Shown here: in pieces, positions 55,592 to 64,000 of the stretch
Layout: each line of letters begins with the position of its first letter
Numbering within the stretch: the first letter of the stretch is position 1
Assembly: GCF_002927635.1 (NCBI RefSeq)
Contig: NZ_PRDS01000005.1
Location: forward strand, 204,127 to 268,126
Source: Albidovulum inexpectatum
GTDB taxonomy: Bacteria; Pseudomonadota; Alphaproteobacteria; Rhodobacterales; Rhodobacteraceae
Length of the DNA: 64,000 nt
Reading direction: 5' to 3'
The notes under the pieces: model-generated
The model's input: only the letters and a program-made list of their open reading frames with translations
The model's database searches: none
What the model was told of the DNA's origin: nothing
Position numbers and translations under genes: made by a program

Positions 55592-58045
55592 TCAAGCGCC
55601 GCGCGGCTTGGCGCGCAGCGTGGGTTCGGCCTGCGTCGGGTCTTCGGGCCAGGGATGCCTGGGATACCGCCCGCGCATGTCCTTGCGCACGTCCTGATAC
55701 GAACTTTTCCAGAATCCGGGCAGATCCAGCGTGGTCTGAACCGGGCGCTGGGCCGGAGACAGCAGCGTGATCCGCAAGGGCAGCTGTCTTTGGCCGATCG
55801 TCGGATGTTCGCTTTGGCCGAACATCTCCTGCAGGCGGACCGAGATGGATGGATGGTCGCCTTCGTAATCGATGGGGATGCGCCGGCCAAGGGGCGTGGT
55901 GAAATGCGATGGCGCAAGCCGGTCAAGGAGCTGCGTATGCTGCCAATCCAGCGCGGCCTGAAGGGCCGGCGTGATGTCGAAACCGCGCAGATCGGCTTCG
56001 GTGCGAAGGCCGGCAAGAAACGGCAGCAGCCACTCTTCGGCGTTGCGCATCAGGCCTTCGTCCGAAAAGTCGGGCAGGTCCGCCCCTTCGGCGCGAAGCA
56101 GTTCGACCCGGGCGCGCAGACGTCGGGCCGCATCTGTCCATGGCAGGCCGATCTGGCGGATGCCATCCAGCGCGGCCCGGGCCAGCGCCTGGGGCGGGGC
56201 GTCGGGCCAGTTCCGATCCTCCAGAACCAGCGCTCCCAGGCGCTCTTGCCGGCGGGCAATCACGCGCCCTTCGCGCCGGGACCATTCGCAAGTTTCGATC
56301 CATTCGATCCGGTCGGCGAACAGGCGGCGCACACTGGATTCGGCAATTCCGATCCCCTGGCGGATTCGTGCTTCGCGCGGGTCGCCATCGAGGTCGGTTG
56401 CGACGATCAGTCGATGCGCCCCCAGAGGGTCGTCCGGGGCGGCGACCGCACCCTTGCCGCCCGAGAGCACATAACGCGGCATGTCGCCCTTGCGGCGCAA
56501 TCCGATGCGGTCGGGATAGGCCAATGCGGCCATCTCGGCCAACGAAAATTCGGCGCCACCGTCCGGCACCATCCGTTCCAGCCGTCTTGCTTCGGCGCGG
56601 ATACGTTCGATCACGCCCCGGTCGGCTGTCCAGGGGTGATCTCGCAAGAAGCCTTTCGGATTTCGGATTGCCGCTGCGCGCAAGCCAAGGTCCGCGGGTG
56701 CGCCGCGCAAGGGATCGCGATCGGACAGAAGGGCCGCAAGCAAAGCGCCTTGTCGCCCGGCGACCGCCAGCATGTGTCCCAGGCGTGGGTGCAGGGGCAG
56801 CGCGGCAAGTCTTCGCCCGTGTTCCGTGATGCGAAGCCTTTCATCCAGGGCACCAAGGGATCGAAGCAAGGCCCGCGCCTCGGCCAGAGCGGGGGCGGGG
56901 GGCGGTGTCAGGAACGCAAGGTCCGCCGCGTCCGAGCCCCAGAGCGCCAGCTCCAGCGCCAGCGCAACCAGATCGGTGGATTCGATTTCGGCCGGGGCGA
57001 AGGGGCGCAGGGCGCCTTCCTCTCCGCGGCTCCACAGCCGATAGCAGATGCCGGGCGCAACGCGTCCCGCGCGTCCGCGCCGCTGGTCGGCCTCGGCTCG
57101 ACTGACCCGTTCCGTCACCAGCCGCGCCATGCCCGAGCCAGGGTCGAAGCGTGATCGCCTGGCCAGGCCTCCGTCCACGACCACGCGAATGTCCTCGATG
57201 GTCAGGGAGGTCTCGGCGATCGAGGTTGCAAGCACGACCTTTCGGCCGCTGCTGGCCGGTGTGATCGCGGCGCGCTGGGCCGCAAGGTCCATCGCCCCAT
57301 ACAGCATGTGCAGATGGCAGTCCTGCGGCAGGCGATCCTTGACCAGTGCGGCGGTCCGGCGGATCTCGCCCTCGCCTGGCAGGAAGGCCAGGATGCCGCC
57401 TTCGGTCTCCCGGGCGGCCTGTTCGATCAATGCCGCAAGGGCGTGTTCGAATCGTGTCGATCGATCAAGCGGTCGCGGCAGCCAGCGTGTTTCGACCGGA
57501 AAGGCGCGGCCCTGCGACGTCACGACGGGCGCGTCATCCAGAAGCGCGGCAACCGGCTGGGCATCCAGCGTTGCCGACATCACGACGATTTTCAGCTCGG
57601 GCCGCAGGGCACCACGGACCTCCCAGGTCAGGGCAAGCCCCAGATCGGCATGCAGCGAGCGTTCATGAAACTCGTCAAAAAGGATAGCTCCGATCCCGGG
57701 CAGGTCCGGATCGGACTGGATCATGCGCGTCAGGATACCTTCGGTGACGACTTCGATACGGGTCTGGGTCGAGACGCACGATTCGCCCCGGATGCGGTAG
57801 CCCACCGTTTCGCCGACCTTTTCGCCCAGCGTCTGGGCCATGCGTTCGGCGGCGGCGCGGGCGGCCAGACGGCGCGGCTCGAGGATGATGATTCGCCCTT
57901 CGACCAGACCGCATTCCATCAGGGCAAGCGGCACGCGTGTCGTCTTTCCCGCGCCGGGCGGGGCTTGCAGGACCGCGCGGCCATGCTGCGCAAGCGCCGT
58001 GGTCAGCGCCGGAAGGACGTCATCTATGGGCAGTCGGTCAGTCAC
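55592..58045 (-). CDS. hrpB: ATP-dependent helicase HrpB
   Basis: 817 residues, DEAH-box. Seen: Walker A APPGAGKTTR (28-36), DEFHER, the SAT motif, RRGRAGR, and the C-terminal HrpB domain ending PWPEDPTQAEPT. The start is GTG 58045 (VTDRLPIDDVLP); the longer ATG frame at 58081 runs into the DUF3108 gene. RNA helicase of unclear physiological role. Confidence 0.92.
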   Translation of the reverse strand: MTDRLPIDDVLPALTTALAQHGRAVLQAPPGAGKTTRVPLALMECGLVEGRIIILEPRRLAARAAAERMAQTLGEKVGETVGYRIRGESCVSTQTRIEVVTEGILTRMIQSDPDLPGIGAILFDEFHERSLHADLGLALTWEVRGALRPELKIVVMSATLDAQPVAALLDDAPVVTSQGRAFPVETRWLPRPLDRSTRFEHALAALIEQAARETEGGILAFLPGEGEIRRTAALVKDRLPQDCHLHMLYGAMDLAAQRAAITPASSGRKVVLATSIAETSLTIEDIRVVVDGGLARRSRFDPGSGMARLVTERVSRAEADQRRGRAGRVAPGICYRLWSRGEEGALRPFAPAEIESTDLVALALELALWGSDAADLAFLTPPPAPALAEARALLRSLGALDERLRITEHGRRLAALPLHPRLGHMLAVAGRQGALLAALLSDRDPLRGAPADLGLRAAAIRNPKGFLRDHPWTADRGVIERIRAEARRLERMVPDGGAEFSLAEMAALAYPDRIGLRRKGDMPRYVLSGGKGAVAAPDDPLGAHRLIVATDLDGDPREARIRQGIGIAESSVRRLFADRIEWIETCEWSRREGRVIARRQERLGALVLEDRNWPDAPPQALARAALDGIRQIGLPWTDAARRLRARVELLRAEGADLPDFSDEGLMRNAEEWLLPFLAGLRTEADLRGFDITPALQAALDWQHTQLLDRLAPSHFTTPLGRRIPIDYEGDHPSISVRLQEMFGQSEHPTIGQRQLPLRITLLSPAQRPVQTTLDLPGFWKSSYQDVRKDMRGRYPRHPWPEDPTQAEPTLRAKPRGA

Positions 58046-58052
58046 GCGCGTC

Positions 58053-58820
58053 TTATCGCCGTTCCAGCCGTCCTTTTCCATAGATCGTGTCCATCGAAAC
58101 CTCGACGACCTTCATGCGGCCATCCGGGCCGGGCTGCAGGCGCATGGTGAAGGGAAAGCGGGTCTTTTCGGCCATTTCCTTTTCGCTGAATCCGGCAAGC
58201 CGCCGGTATTCGCCGTTGCAACGCAGGCCGTTGCCGTCTGTGACTGGCGTCCCGATCCTGACCTGGCTGCGGCGCTTGCCATCGAAAAGCGTCAGCGACA
58301 GGTCGCAGGCCTCGGCGCGGGGCACGTCCCGAAGGGCTGCGAACAGGGCGGTCAAGGGGTCAACCGTGCCCCCCTGGGTGGCAGGGTCGATATCGCCACT
58401 GCGCGACTTGCGCGGCGGATCGTATTTCTTTAGCTGCGGCACCCCATTGACGTAGTCCATCACGGCGCGGGACTTCCGCTTGCCGGTATCGGCATCTTCC
58501 ACGTACTGGCGCGGGACGAATCTGCCATCACGATATGTACCCTGCACGCGGGCATCATAGCGGACCTTGCGCACCAGGGCGACGAGCCCGCCGGATTTCA
58601 GGACGCCTGCCGCCGCATAGCTTTGCCCTTCGATCGCCCCCGAAACCGACAATGTGCCGGCATGTATTCCGCGCAGGGTCAGGTCGAACACGGCGGAAAA
58701 GGTCTCCTGCCCTGTGGCGGGGCCGCCCAGGGCCATGGCGATGGCAGCCACAAGGGCGCGCGTTCGGCCAGCGATTGCGGGTCGGGCGACGGGTCGGGCG
58801 CCGTTCATTGCGGGAAACAT
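58053..58820 (-). CDS. DUF3108 domain-containing protein
   Basis: 255 residues. Seen: an N-terminal basic and hydrophobic stretch that could be a signal (ALVAAIAMALGGPATGQE), then a beta-rich domain (FDLTLRGIHAGTLSVSG… and KVRYDARVQGTYRDGRF). Likely periplasmic. ATG 58820 follows AAGGA; an ATG at 58808 is possible. Just upstream of hrpB (7 bp). Confidence 0.8.
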   Translation of the reverse strand: MFPAMNGARPVARPAIAGRTRALVAAIAMALGGPATGQETFSAVFDLTLRGIHAGTLSVSGAIEGQSYAAAGVLKSGGLVALVRKVRYDARVQGTYRDGRFVPRQYVEDADTGKRKSRAVMDYVNGVPQLKKYDPPRKSRSGDIDPATQGGTVDPLTALFAALRDVPRAEACDLSLTLFDGKRRSQVRIGTPVTDGNGLRCNGEYRRLAGFSEKEMAEKTRFPFTMRLQPGPDGRMKVVEVSMDTIYGKGRLERR

Positions 58821-58934
58821 GTGCTGCTCGTCCTTGTTTTTCGTCGATGCTCTGGACACCGGCGGGGGGCAGCAGGCAAGAAATGCGCTGTAGCGTCAAA
58901 TCAAAACGCCGTTGGTTCAGCGAAAGGCCGCCCA

Positions 58935-59951
58935 TTGCGAAATATCGATGTGAAGGAACTGGCCGGCAAGGTCGCCGCGGGGGATCGTCGCGCACTTGCC
59001 CGGGCGATAACCCTGGTCGAATCGGGCCGGCCCGACCACCGGGCGCAGACGGCCGAGCTGATGGCGGCCCTGCCCAGGCCCGCACGCCCGGCCCTTCGGA
59101 TCGGCCTGTCGGGAACGCCGGGGGTCGGCAAGTCCAGCTTTATCGAGGCGTTCGGTTTGATGCTGACCGAGCAGGGGCTGAGGGTGGCGGTTCTTGCGGT
59201 CGATCCGTCCTCGGCGCGTTCGGGTGGGTCCATACTGGGTGACAAGACGCGGATGGAACGTCTGTCGCGCGATCCGCGCGCCTTCATTCGGCCATCCCCC
59301 AGCCAGACCCATCTGGGCGGGGTGGCGCGGCGCACGCGCGAAGCCGCCACCTTGTGCGAGGCGGCGGGATTCGATGTCGTCCTGATCGAGACCGTGGGCG
59401 TCGGCCAGTCCGAAACCGTCGTGGCCCAGATGACGGATCTGTTCGTTCTGCTGATTGCGCCGGCGGGAGGAGACGAGCTGCAAGGCGTCAAGCGGGGCAT
59501 CATGGAAATGGCCGACCTGATCCTTGTGAACAAGGCGGATGGGCCGCTGAAGGAAACGGCCATGCGTACCTGCGCGGACTATGCCGGCGCATTGCGGCTG
59601 TTGCGCAAGCGTCCGCAGGATCCCGAAGGTTATCCCAAGGCGATGTGCGTTTCCGCATTGGAAGGCTCGGGTCTGAAGGAGGCATGGGACGAAATGCAGT
59701 CCCTGGCCGAATGGCGGCGCAAGACCGGTCATTTCGACCGGATGCGGGCCGAACAGGCGCGCCACTGGTTCGAAGAAGAGGTCCGTCAGGGTCTTCTGGC
59801 CCGTCTGACCGAGGATCGTCACGCCCGTGTCCGCATGGAGGAGCTGGGGCGCGAGGTCGCCGCGGGCCGCGCCGTGCCGATCGACGCGGCCGCCCGAATG
59901 CTTGGCGAACTGGCGAGCATCCCCAAGGGGCACGGAGGGACAGAAGAATGA
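58935..59951 (+). CDS. meaB: Methylmalonyl-CoA mutase-associated GTPase MeaB
   Basis: 338 residues, G3E family. Seen: GTPGVGKSSFI (P-loop 60-68), VDPSSARSGGSILGDKTRM, and NKADG. Chaperones B12-dependent mutases. The start is TTG 58935 with AAAGG upstream; no ATG fits. No mutase gene in the window. Its stop overlaps the next gene (ATGA). Confidence 0.9.
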   Translation: MRNIDVKELAGKVAAGDRRALARAITLVESGRPDHRAQTAELMAALPRPARPALRIGLSGTPGVGKSSFIEAFGLMLTEQGLRVAVLAVDPSSARSGGSILGDKTRMERLSRDPRAFIRPSPSQTHLGGVARRTREAATLCEAAGFDVVLIETVGVGQSETVVAQMTDLFVLLIAPAGGDELQGVKRGIMEMADLILVNKADGPLKETAMRTCADYAGALRLLRKRPQDPEGYPKAMCVSALEGSGLKEAWDEMQSLAEWRRKTGHFDRMRAEQARHWFEEEVRQGLLARLTEDRHARVRMEELGREVAAGRAVPIDAAARMLGELASIPKGHGGTEE

Positions 59952-60853
59952 GAGTGGCGGCAGCTGCCTATCCGCTGGACTGGTTGAACGGCTGGCAAGA
60001 CTACGAGACCAAGCTGGGCGATTGGGTGGCCCACGCGGCGGGGGACGGTGCCCAGCTTCTGGTCTTTCCCGAATATGCGGCGATGGAGCTGGCCTCGCTG
60101 GGGGGGGAGTGTGTTGCGGCGGATATCCGGGGGGCGCTGGAAGAGGCCGCACGTCACCGCGCGGCAGCGGACGAATTGCATGCGCGGCTGGCCGCTCGGC
60201 ATGGCGTGCACATCCTGTGCGGGTCTGGGCCGGTTCTGGAAGTGGGTCGGATGGGCGATCGGCCGGTGAACCGGGCGACGCTGTTTTCGCCCGATGGACC
60301 CGTTGGCCATCAGGACAAGGCGATCATGACGCGGTGGGAACGCGATCCTTGGAACATGGCTTCGGGTTGCGGGCTGAACGTCTTTGATACCGAACTGGGC
60401 CGGATCGGCGTGCTGATCTGTTACGACAGCGAATTCCCCCTGTTGGGGCGCGCCCTTGCCGAGGCCGGGGCCGAGATCCTGCTGGTCCCCTCGGCCACCG
60501 AGACAATGGCGGGTTTTACCCGCGTGCGGGTCGGGGCCATGGCGCGCGCGTTGGAAAACCAGATGATCGCCGTGCATGCGCCGATCGTGGGGCAGGCGCC
60601 GTGGTGCTGCGGGATGGAGGAGAATACCGGGGCGGCCTCGATCTATGCGCCGCCCGATCGCGGATTTCCGTCCAGCGGCATCATCGCCGAAGGGCAAATG
60701 GGCAGGCCCGGCTGGGTGATGGCCGATATCTCGCTTGACGCCATCGAGGCCGTGCGCGCGGATGGCGGAGTGCTGAACCTTGCGCATTGGCCAGAGCAGC
60801 TTGCCCAGGTGTCGCAGGTGCGAATCATTGCCGCGAATCGAGATAAGTCTTGA
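59948..60853 (+). CDS. Carbon-nitrogen hydrolase (nitrilase superfamily)
   Basis: 301 residues. Seen: the Glu-Lys-Cys triad: Glu42 (VFPEY), Lys124 (HQDKAIM), Cys158 (ICYDSEFP). An amidase or nitrilase of unknown substrate. Coupled to meaB, an unusual pairing. Confidence 0.9.
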   Translation: MRVAAAAYPLDWLNGWQDYETKLGDWVAHAAGDGAQLLVFPEYAAMELASLGGECVAADIRGALEEAARHRAAADELHARLAARHGVHILCGSGPVLEVGRMGDRPVNRATLFSPDGPVGHQDKAIMTRWERDPWNMASGCGLNVFDTELGRIGVLICYDSEFPLLGRALAEAGAEILLVPSATETMAGFTRVRVGAMARALENQMIAVHAPIVGQAPWCCGMEENTGAASIYAPPDRGFPSSGIIAEGQMGRPGWVMADISLDAIEAVRADGGVLNLAHWPEQLAQVSQVRIIAANRDKS

Positions 60854-60926
60854 AATCTTGGCCGTTCGAGCGCATCTAACCCGCGCCCGGAACGCGATTC
60901 CGGGCCCGTTCGAAGAAGGAGTGACC

Positions 60927-61145
60927 ATGGCCAAGGAAGAAGGACTCGAATTTCCGGGCGTCGTGAAGGAACTCCTGCCGAACGCGACATTCCGGGTCGA
61001 GCTCGAAAACGGCCATGAGATTATCGCGACGATGGCAGGAAAGATGCGCAAGAACCGGATCCGCGTATTGGCGGGGGACCGCGTTCAGGTGACGATGACG
61101 CCCTATGACCTGACCAAGGGGCGGATCAATTACCGCTTCAAGTAA
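60927..61145 (+). CDS. infA: Translation initiation factor IF-1
   Basis: 72 residues, complete S1/OB fold. Seen: [40 protein letters not shown] and [17 protein letters not shown] precedes ATG 60927. maf starts one base after its stop. Confidence 0.97.
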   Translation: MAKEEGLEFPGVVKELLPNATFRVELENGHEIIATMAGKMRKNRIRVLAGDRVQVTMTPYDLTKGRINYRFK

Positions 61146-61146
61146 G

Positions 61147-61731
61147 GTGCGACCGCGCCTTGTACTCGGCTCGGCCAGCCCGAGGCGGCGCGAGCTTCTG
61201 GCCCAGTTGAACCTGGTGCCGGACGACATTCGTGCGCCCGATATCGATGAGACGCCGCACAAGGGTGAATTGCCGCGCCCCTATTGCATTCGCATGGCGC
61301 GGGAAAAGGTGCTGGCGGTACCCGGCACGCCGGACGAAGTCATCCTTTGTGCCGACACGACGGTTGCATTGGGGCGTCGCATTCTTGGCAAGCCCGCTGA
61401 CGCGGCCGAGGCCGCCGAGTTCCTCATGCGTCTGTCGGGACGCAGGCATCGCGTCCTGACGGCGGTTGCCGTCCGGCGCGGCGATCGTATCTGGCAGCGT
61501 TGTGTCGAAAGCGTCGTCAAGGTGAAGCGTCTGTCGAACGAAGAACTCAACACCTATCTTGCCAGCGGCGAATGGCAGGGCAAGGCGGGTGGCTACGGCA
61601 TACAGGGCCTGTTCGGCGCATTCATCCCCTGGCTTGGCGGATCCTTTACGGGAGTCGTGGGCCTGCCTCTGGCCGAAACGGCGAACCTGTTGCGGGCGGC
61701 CGGGCTGGTCATTCACGGAGAACAGTCATGA
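61147..61731 (+). CDS. maf: Maf-like nucleotide pyrophosphatase
   Basis: 194 residues. Seen: [12 protein letters not shown] (P-loop-like), [17 protein letters not shown] and a [12 protein letters not shown] segment. The start is GTG 61147. Hydrolyses non-canonical NTPs (dTTP/UTP or m7GTP class). The infA–maf–RNase E/G–yacG order is typical of Rhodobacteraceae. Confidence 0.92.
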   Translation: MRPRLVLGSASPRRRELLAQLNLVPDDIRAPDIDETPHKGELPRPYCIRMAREKVLAVPGTPDEVILCADTTVALGRRILGKPADAAEAAEFLMRLSGRRHRVLTAVAVRRGDRIWQRCVESVVKVKRLSNEELNTYLASGEWQGKAGGYGIQGLFGAFIPWLGGSFTGVVGLPLAETANLLRAAGLVIHGEQS

Positions 61732-62777
61732 GGGGCAGGGTGGTCGTCCTTGGGCAATACCGCGGCCGCGAGGCCGCGGCTCTGATCGTCGATGGCCAGC
61801 TCGAGGATCTGTTGGTCGCACCGGGCGATGATGCCGGATTCCTGCCGGGTTCCATCCTTCGCGGTTCGATGGATCGACCCGTCAAGGGCATGGGGGGAGC
61901 ATTCGTCCGGCTGCCGGATGGTCAGAAAGGATTCCTGCGAGAGACGCGCGGTCTTGCCCCGGGCAGGCCCGTGATTGTTCAGGTGTCGGGTCACGCCGAA
62001 CCTGGCAAGGCGCTGCCGGTGACCACGCGCGTTCTGTTCAAGGGGCGGTTGGCAATCGTGACGCCCCTTGCGCCGGGACTGAATATCTCGCGCCGGATTC
62101 GCGCGGAGGACAGCCGCGCCCGGCTCGAGGCGATCGCCCAACAGGCCATGGCGGGATCGCCCTTTGGTCTTGTCATGCGATCGGCCGCCGAGCACGCGGA
62201 TGACGATGAAATCGGTGAAGAAATCGCAGTTCTGCGCGATCTGGCCGAAAGGGTAATGGCCGATACCGATGGCGCGCCAGAGCTTCTGGTCGATGCCCCC
62301 GGCCCGGTCGAGCTTGCCGCGCGAGAATGGGCCGATCCGCTACCCGATGAAGTCGCCGAGGGCGCGGCCGCGTTTGCCGAGCATGGCGTGGAAGAAATGA
62401 TCGACGCGCTGCTGCTCCCCACGGTTCCTTTGCCCGGAGGTGGCCATATGGCAATCGAGCCGACGCGGGCGATGGTGGCGGTGGACATCAATACGGGAAC
62501 CGACATGACCCCGGCAGCCGCGCTGAAGGCAAATATTGCCGCGGCTCGCGACCTGCCCCGTCAGTTGCGGTTGCGCGGTCTGGGCGGCCAGATCGCTATC
62601 GATTTCGCGCCCATGCCCAAACGTGACCGCTCGGCGGTCGAACAACAGCTGCGCCGGTCATTCAAGGGCGATCCGACGGAAACGAATCTTGCCGGCTGGA
62701 CGCCGCTGGGCAATTTCGAATTGGCGCGAAAGCGTGATCGTCTGCCTTTGGCGGAAGTTCTGAAGGGGAAAGCGTGA
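61728..62777 (+). CDS. Short ribonuclease E/G family protein
   Basis: 349 residues, shorter than E. coli RNase G (489). Seen: an S1-like N-terminal domain, then the RNase E catalytic segment [10 protein letters not shown] (Asp253, Asn255) and IDFAPM (Asp292). It lacks the zinc-link and C-terminal small domain. ATG 61728 overlaps the maf stop and follows GGAGA. A separate full-length RNase E is expected elsewhere. Confidence 0.88.
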   Translation: MRGRVVVLGQYRGREAAALIVDGQLEDLLVAPGDDAGFLPGSILRGSMDRPVKGMGGAFVRLPDGQKGFLRETRGLAPGRPVIVQVSGHAEPGKALPVTTRVLFKGRLAIVTPLAPGLNISRRIRAEDSRARLEAIAQQAMAGSPFGLVMRSAAEHADDDEIGEEIAVLRDLAERVMADTDGAPELLVDAPGPVELAAREWADPLPDEVAEGAAAFAEHGVEEMIDALLLPTVPLPGGGHMAIEPTRAMVAVDINTGTDMTPAAALKANIAAARDLPRQLRLRGLGGQIAIDFAPMPKRDRSAVEQQLRRSFKGDPTETNLAGWTPLGNFELARKRDRLPLAEVLKGKA

Positions 62778-62953
62778 TGAGCTGTCCGATCTGCAAGAAC
62801 GAGACGGATCCGAAATATCGGCCATTCTGCTCGAAGCGTTGCGCTGATGTCGATCTGGCCCGCTGGCTGAACGGCTCCTATGTGATTCCGGCGGAAGAGG
62901 ACGACCAGCCGGACGAGGATGAGATGCGTGATCCGCGTATTCCGCGCCACTGA
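62777..62953 (+). CDS. yacG: DNA gyrase inhibitor YacG, zinc-binding
   Basis: 58 residues. Seen: the zinc ligands Cys3, Cys6, Cys18 and Cys22 (CPIC…FCSKRC) and an acidic tail. ATG overlaps the RNase stop by one base (TGATG). Known: YacG binds GyrB. Too short for a 60-codon cutoff. Confidence 0.93.
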   Translation: MSCPICKNETDPKYRPFCSKRCADVDLARWLNGSYVIPAEEDDQPDEDEMRDPRIPRH

Positions 62954-63045
62954 AAGGAAAGTGCGAATTTTCCTGCAAAAGGCTCTGGACAGGCTCGCGC
63001 CTGTCGCCTAAACACAGCCCCGCCGGATGCAAGAGCATCCCCGGT

Positions 63046-63121
63046 GCCCAGATAGCTCAGTTGGTAGAGCAACGGATTGAAAATCCGTGTGTCGCTGGTT
63101 CGATTCCGGCTCTGGGCACCA
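63046..63121 (+). tRNA. tRNA-Phe (GAA)
   Basis: A 76-base cloverleaf with CCA encoded. Acceptor GCCCAGA pairs with TCTGGGC; the anticodon loop TTGAAAA has GAA at 63079-63081; T-arm has GGTTCGATTCC. Confidence 0.98.
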
Positions 63122-63193
63122 CCCGATATCCAACTTGCACAGATTGCTTCACTCCGTGCGCGCAGGTGAGTCCTGGCTGGTGCCGCGTTTGAT

Positions 63194-63221
63194 GGCTCGG
63201 ATTTGGTTGCAAACCCGAGCC
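63194..63221. terminator. Hairpin between tRNA-Phe and the CDGSH gene
   Basis: GGCTCGG (63194-63200) pairs with CCGAGCC (63215-63221), with an inner TTTG/CAAA stem. Convergent location suggests termination, but no T-run follows. Confidence 0.5.
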
Positions 63222-63230
63222 GTCCAGGTC

Positions 63231-63476
63231 TCATTCGCAAAGATTCTTGTGACTTCCGTCGCAGAATGGCGGCGTCGAGGTCTGCTTGCAGCCGCAGAAG
63301 AACATGCGGCCATCGCTCTCAGCCGGCCACTTCAGAGGGGTGAAGTTCGTCCTCTTGTGGCTGCCGTCACAGAAAGGCTGATTCCCTGACAGTCCGCATG
63401 CGCACCAGAAATAGGTTTTGCCTTTCGAGACCTCGACCGGAATCGGAGCCTTTGTTGCGATCTCACCCTTGGCCAT
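63231..63476 (-). CDS. Double-CDGSH iron-sulfur domain protein
   Basis: 81 residues. Seen: two CxC-x8-C-x3-H sites (Cys25, Cys27, Cys36, His40; Cys61, Cys63, Cys72, His76), each with a CDGSH core, for two 2Fe-2S clusters. ATG 63476 follows GGAG at 6 bases. Role unknown; known relatives are mitoNEET-like redox proteins. Confidence 0.92.
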   Translation of the reverse strand: MAKGEIATKAPIPVEVSKGKTYFWCACGLSGNQPFCDGSHKRTNFTPLKWPAESDGRMFFCGCKQTSTPPFCDGSHKNLCE

Positions 63477-63580
63477 AGACATCTCCACAGTTGTTCCTGC
63501 CTGATATTGGTCATGTCGAGACAGCCGACAAGGCCACGCAGCGACCGTTGGGATCTAAGGGGGCTGTCCCTGTCTCCGAG

Positions 63581-63589
63581 TTATCCACA
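63581..63589 (+). promoter_or_regulatory. Perfect DnaA box
   Basis: TTATCCACA matches the strong DnaA consensus at all nine bases. It lies 42 bases upstream of the candidate rrn -35. A 7/9 match lies at 63481-63489. Confidence 0.6.
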
Positions 63590-63630
63590 GGAAGTTGTGT
63601 GTTGGGTGTCATTTTTTCTTCATTTTGGGG

Positions 63631-63659
63631 TTGCGGAGTTTTTTTTGTGGGACTAGATA
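63631..63659 (+). promoter_or_regulatory. Candidate rrn promoter
   Basis: TTGCGG (63631-63636), 17-base spacer, TAGATA (63654-63659), then a GC-rich discriminator (GCGGCTC). An AT-rich stretch upstream (63608-63626) could act as an UP element. It lies about 145 bases before boxA. Confidence 0.55.
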
Positions 63660-63803
63660 GCGGCTCACCGGACGGCGCGGGGCGCTGTTCTGGTGGTCCT
63701 GGGGGTCTGGCGATGGATTGCTGGTTCTTCGGGGTTTGATCGGAGGCATGATGGGCGGTTGCGCTGATAGGGTTTTGGCGCTTCCGGCTGGTTTTGTCTC
63801 TGC

Positions 63804-63815
63804 TGCTCTTTGACA
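63804..63815 (+). promoter_or_regulatory. boxA antitermination site of the rrn leader
   Basis: TGCTCTTTGACA matches the E. coli boxA TGCTCTTTAACA except at one position. It binds NusB/S10 to keep RNA polymerase processive on rRNA. Confidence 0.85.
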
Positions 63816-64000
63816 TTGCTGGAATACTGAAGAGATATGAGGGCGGTTTGGTCCGGATCGATGGATCGATCGCTGCATATCGGCTCACTAGGGGTTTCGG
63901 CCTCGATGATGTGAGTGTCAGCTTCACTGTTTGTCGGATCTGTCGATGAGACGAGATCCTGCAGACAGAGGCATTGCCTGGTGCCTTTTGGTGCTGGGTG

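Larger units (their letters stand above)
63477..64000 (+). other. Ribosomal RNA operon promoter and leader (no protein gene)
   Basis: No convincing ORF in this 524-bp stretch. It holds a DnaA box, an AT-rich tract, a candidate promoter, a boxA antitermination site and a leader hairpin (63936-63959: GGATCTGTC / GAC-g-AGATCC). The 16S gene must start past the window edge. Confidence 0.75.

Noticed and set aside
63477..63700. Chromosome replication origin
   Set aside because: Only one perfect DnaA box and one weak match are visible; an origin normally has a cluster of them.
63491..63739. 82-codon plus-strand ORF before the rrn promoter
   Set aside because: It covers the DnaA box and promoter, with a Gly/Ser-rich product and no ribosome site.

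Overview
The window is a 64 kb stretch of a GC-rich alphaproteobacterial chromosome. The evidence points to Rhodobacteraceae, most likely Paracoccus or a close relative. It holds a GcrA-type cell-cycle regulator, a one-step phosphatidylcholine synthase, a ruvCAB–bactofilin–ybgC–tolQRAB–pal–cpoB–tilS–ftsH run, an infA–maf–RNase E/G–yacG–tRNA-Phe block, and Flp pilins of the Asp-Trp type. The species call is inference from gene content and order; no database search was possible. I see no prophage, insertion sequence, CRISPR array or integron. Almost everything looks like ordinary chromosomal coding sequence.

Layout. 1–3434 (minus): a BMP-type (nucleoside or purine-like) ABC importer, whose permease runs off the left edge. 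3595–8405 (minus): rimI–tsaB–nfu, pcs, xerC–DUF484, and a transaldolase-type aldolase. 8492–14224: priA, a YeeE/YedE sulfur transporter, msrA, prmA, a small membrane protein and a DUF1127 protein. 14493–26230 (plus, except the bactofilin): ruvCAB, ybgC, the complete Tol-Pal system, tilS and ftsH, with a strong terminator after ftsH. 26350–29321: a 26-residue membrane ORF, then fhs and folD for formate-linked one-carbon metabolism. 29396–44041: a Tad/Flp tight-adherence pilus locus, nearly all on the minus strand, plus an AAA ATPase, a dehydrogenase-like protein and a polytopic membrane protein. 44352–51491: a lytic transglycosylase, a HAD–UbiA fusion, an M48 lipoprotein peptidase, DgkA, RimO and an ABC-2 exporter. 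51526–58820: gcrA, argD–argF, a TauE/SafE transporter, hrpB and a DUF3108 protein. 58935–62953 (plus): meaB–nitrilase and infA–maf–RNase E/G–yacG. 63046–64000: tRNA-Phe, a double-CDGSH iron-sulfur protein and the promoter/boxA leader of a ribosomal RNA operon whose 16S gene lies beyond the right edge.

How the parts work together. The Tad locus encodes two Flp pilins, the prepilin peptidase, the CpaB/RcpC, secretin (RcpA) and OmpA-like outer-membrane parts, the TadZ/CpaE localisation ATPase, the CpaF motor, the TadB/TadC platform and two TPR lipoproteins. It is cut into several transcripts: hairpin terminators follow each flp gene, cpaB and the rcpA–ompA pair. A 15-bp GCCA-N7-GCCA-like motif recurs 90–136 bp upstream of both flp genes and of cpaE, with a weaker copy upstream of an unrelated small membrane protein. 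This is the best candidate here for an undescribed regulatory circuit. Other leads are a large intergenic hairpin and a possible structured RNA next to gcrA, a possible LexA site in front of ruvC, a perfect DnaA box just upstream of the candidate rrn promoter, and the 26-residue membrane ORF.
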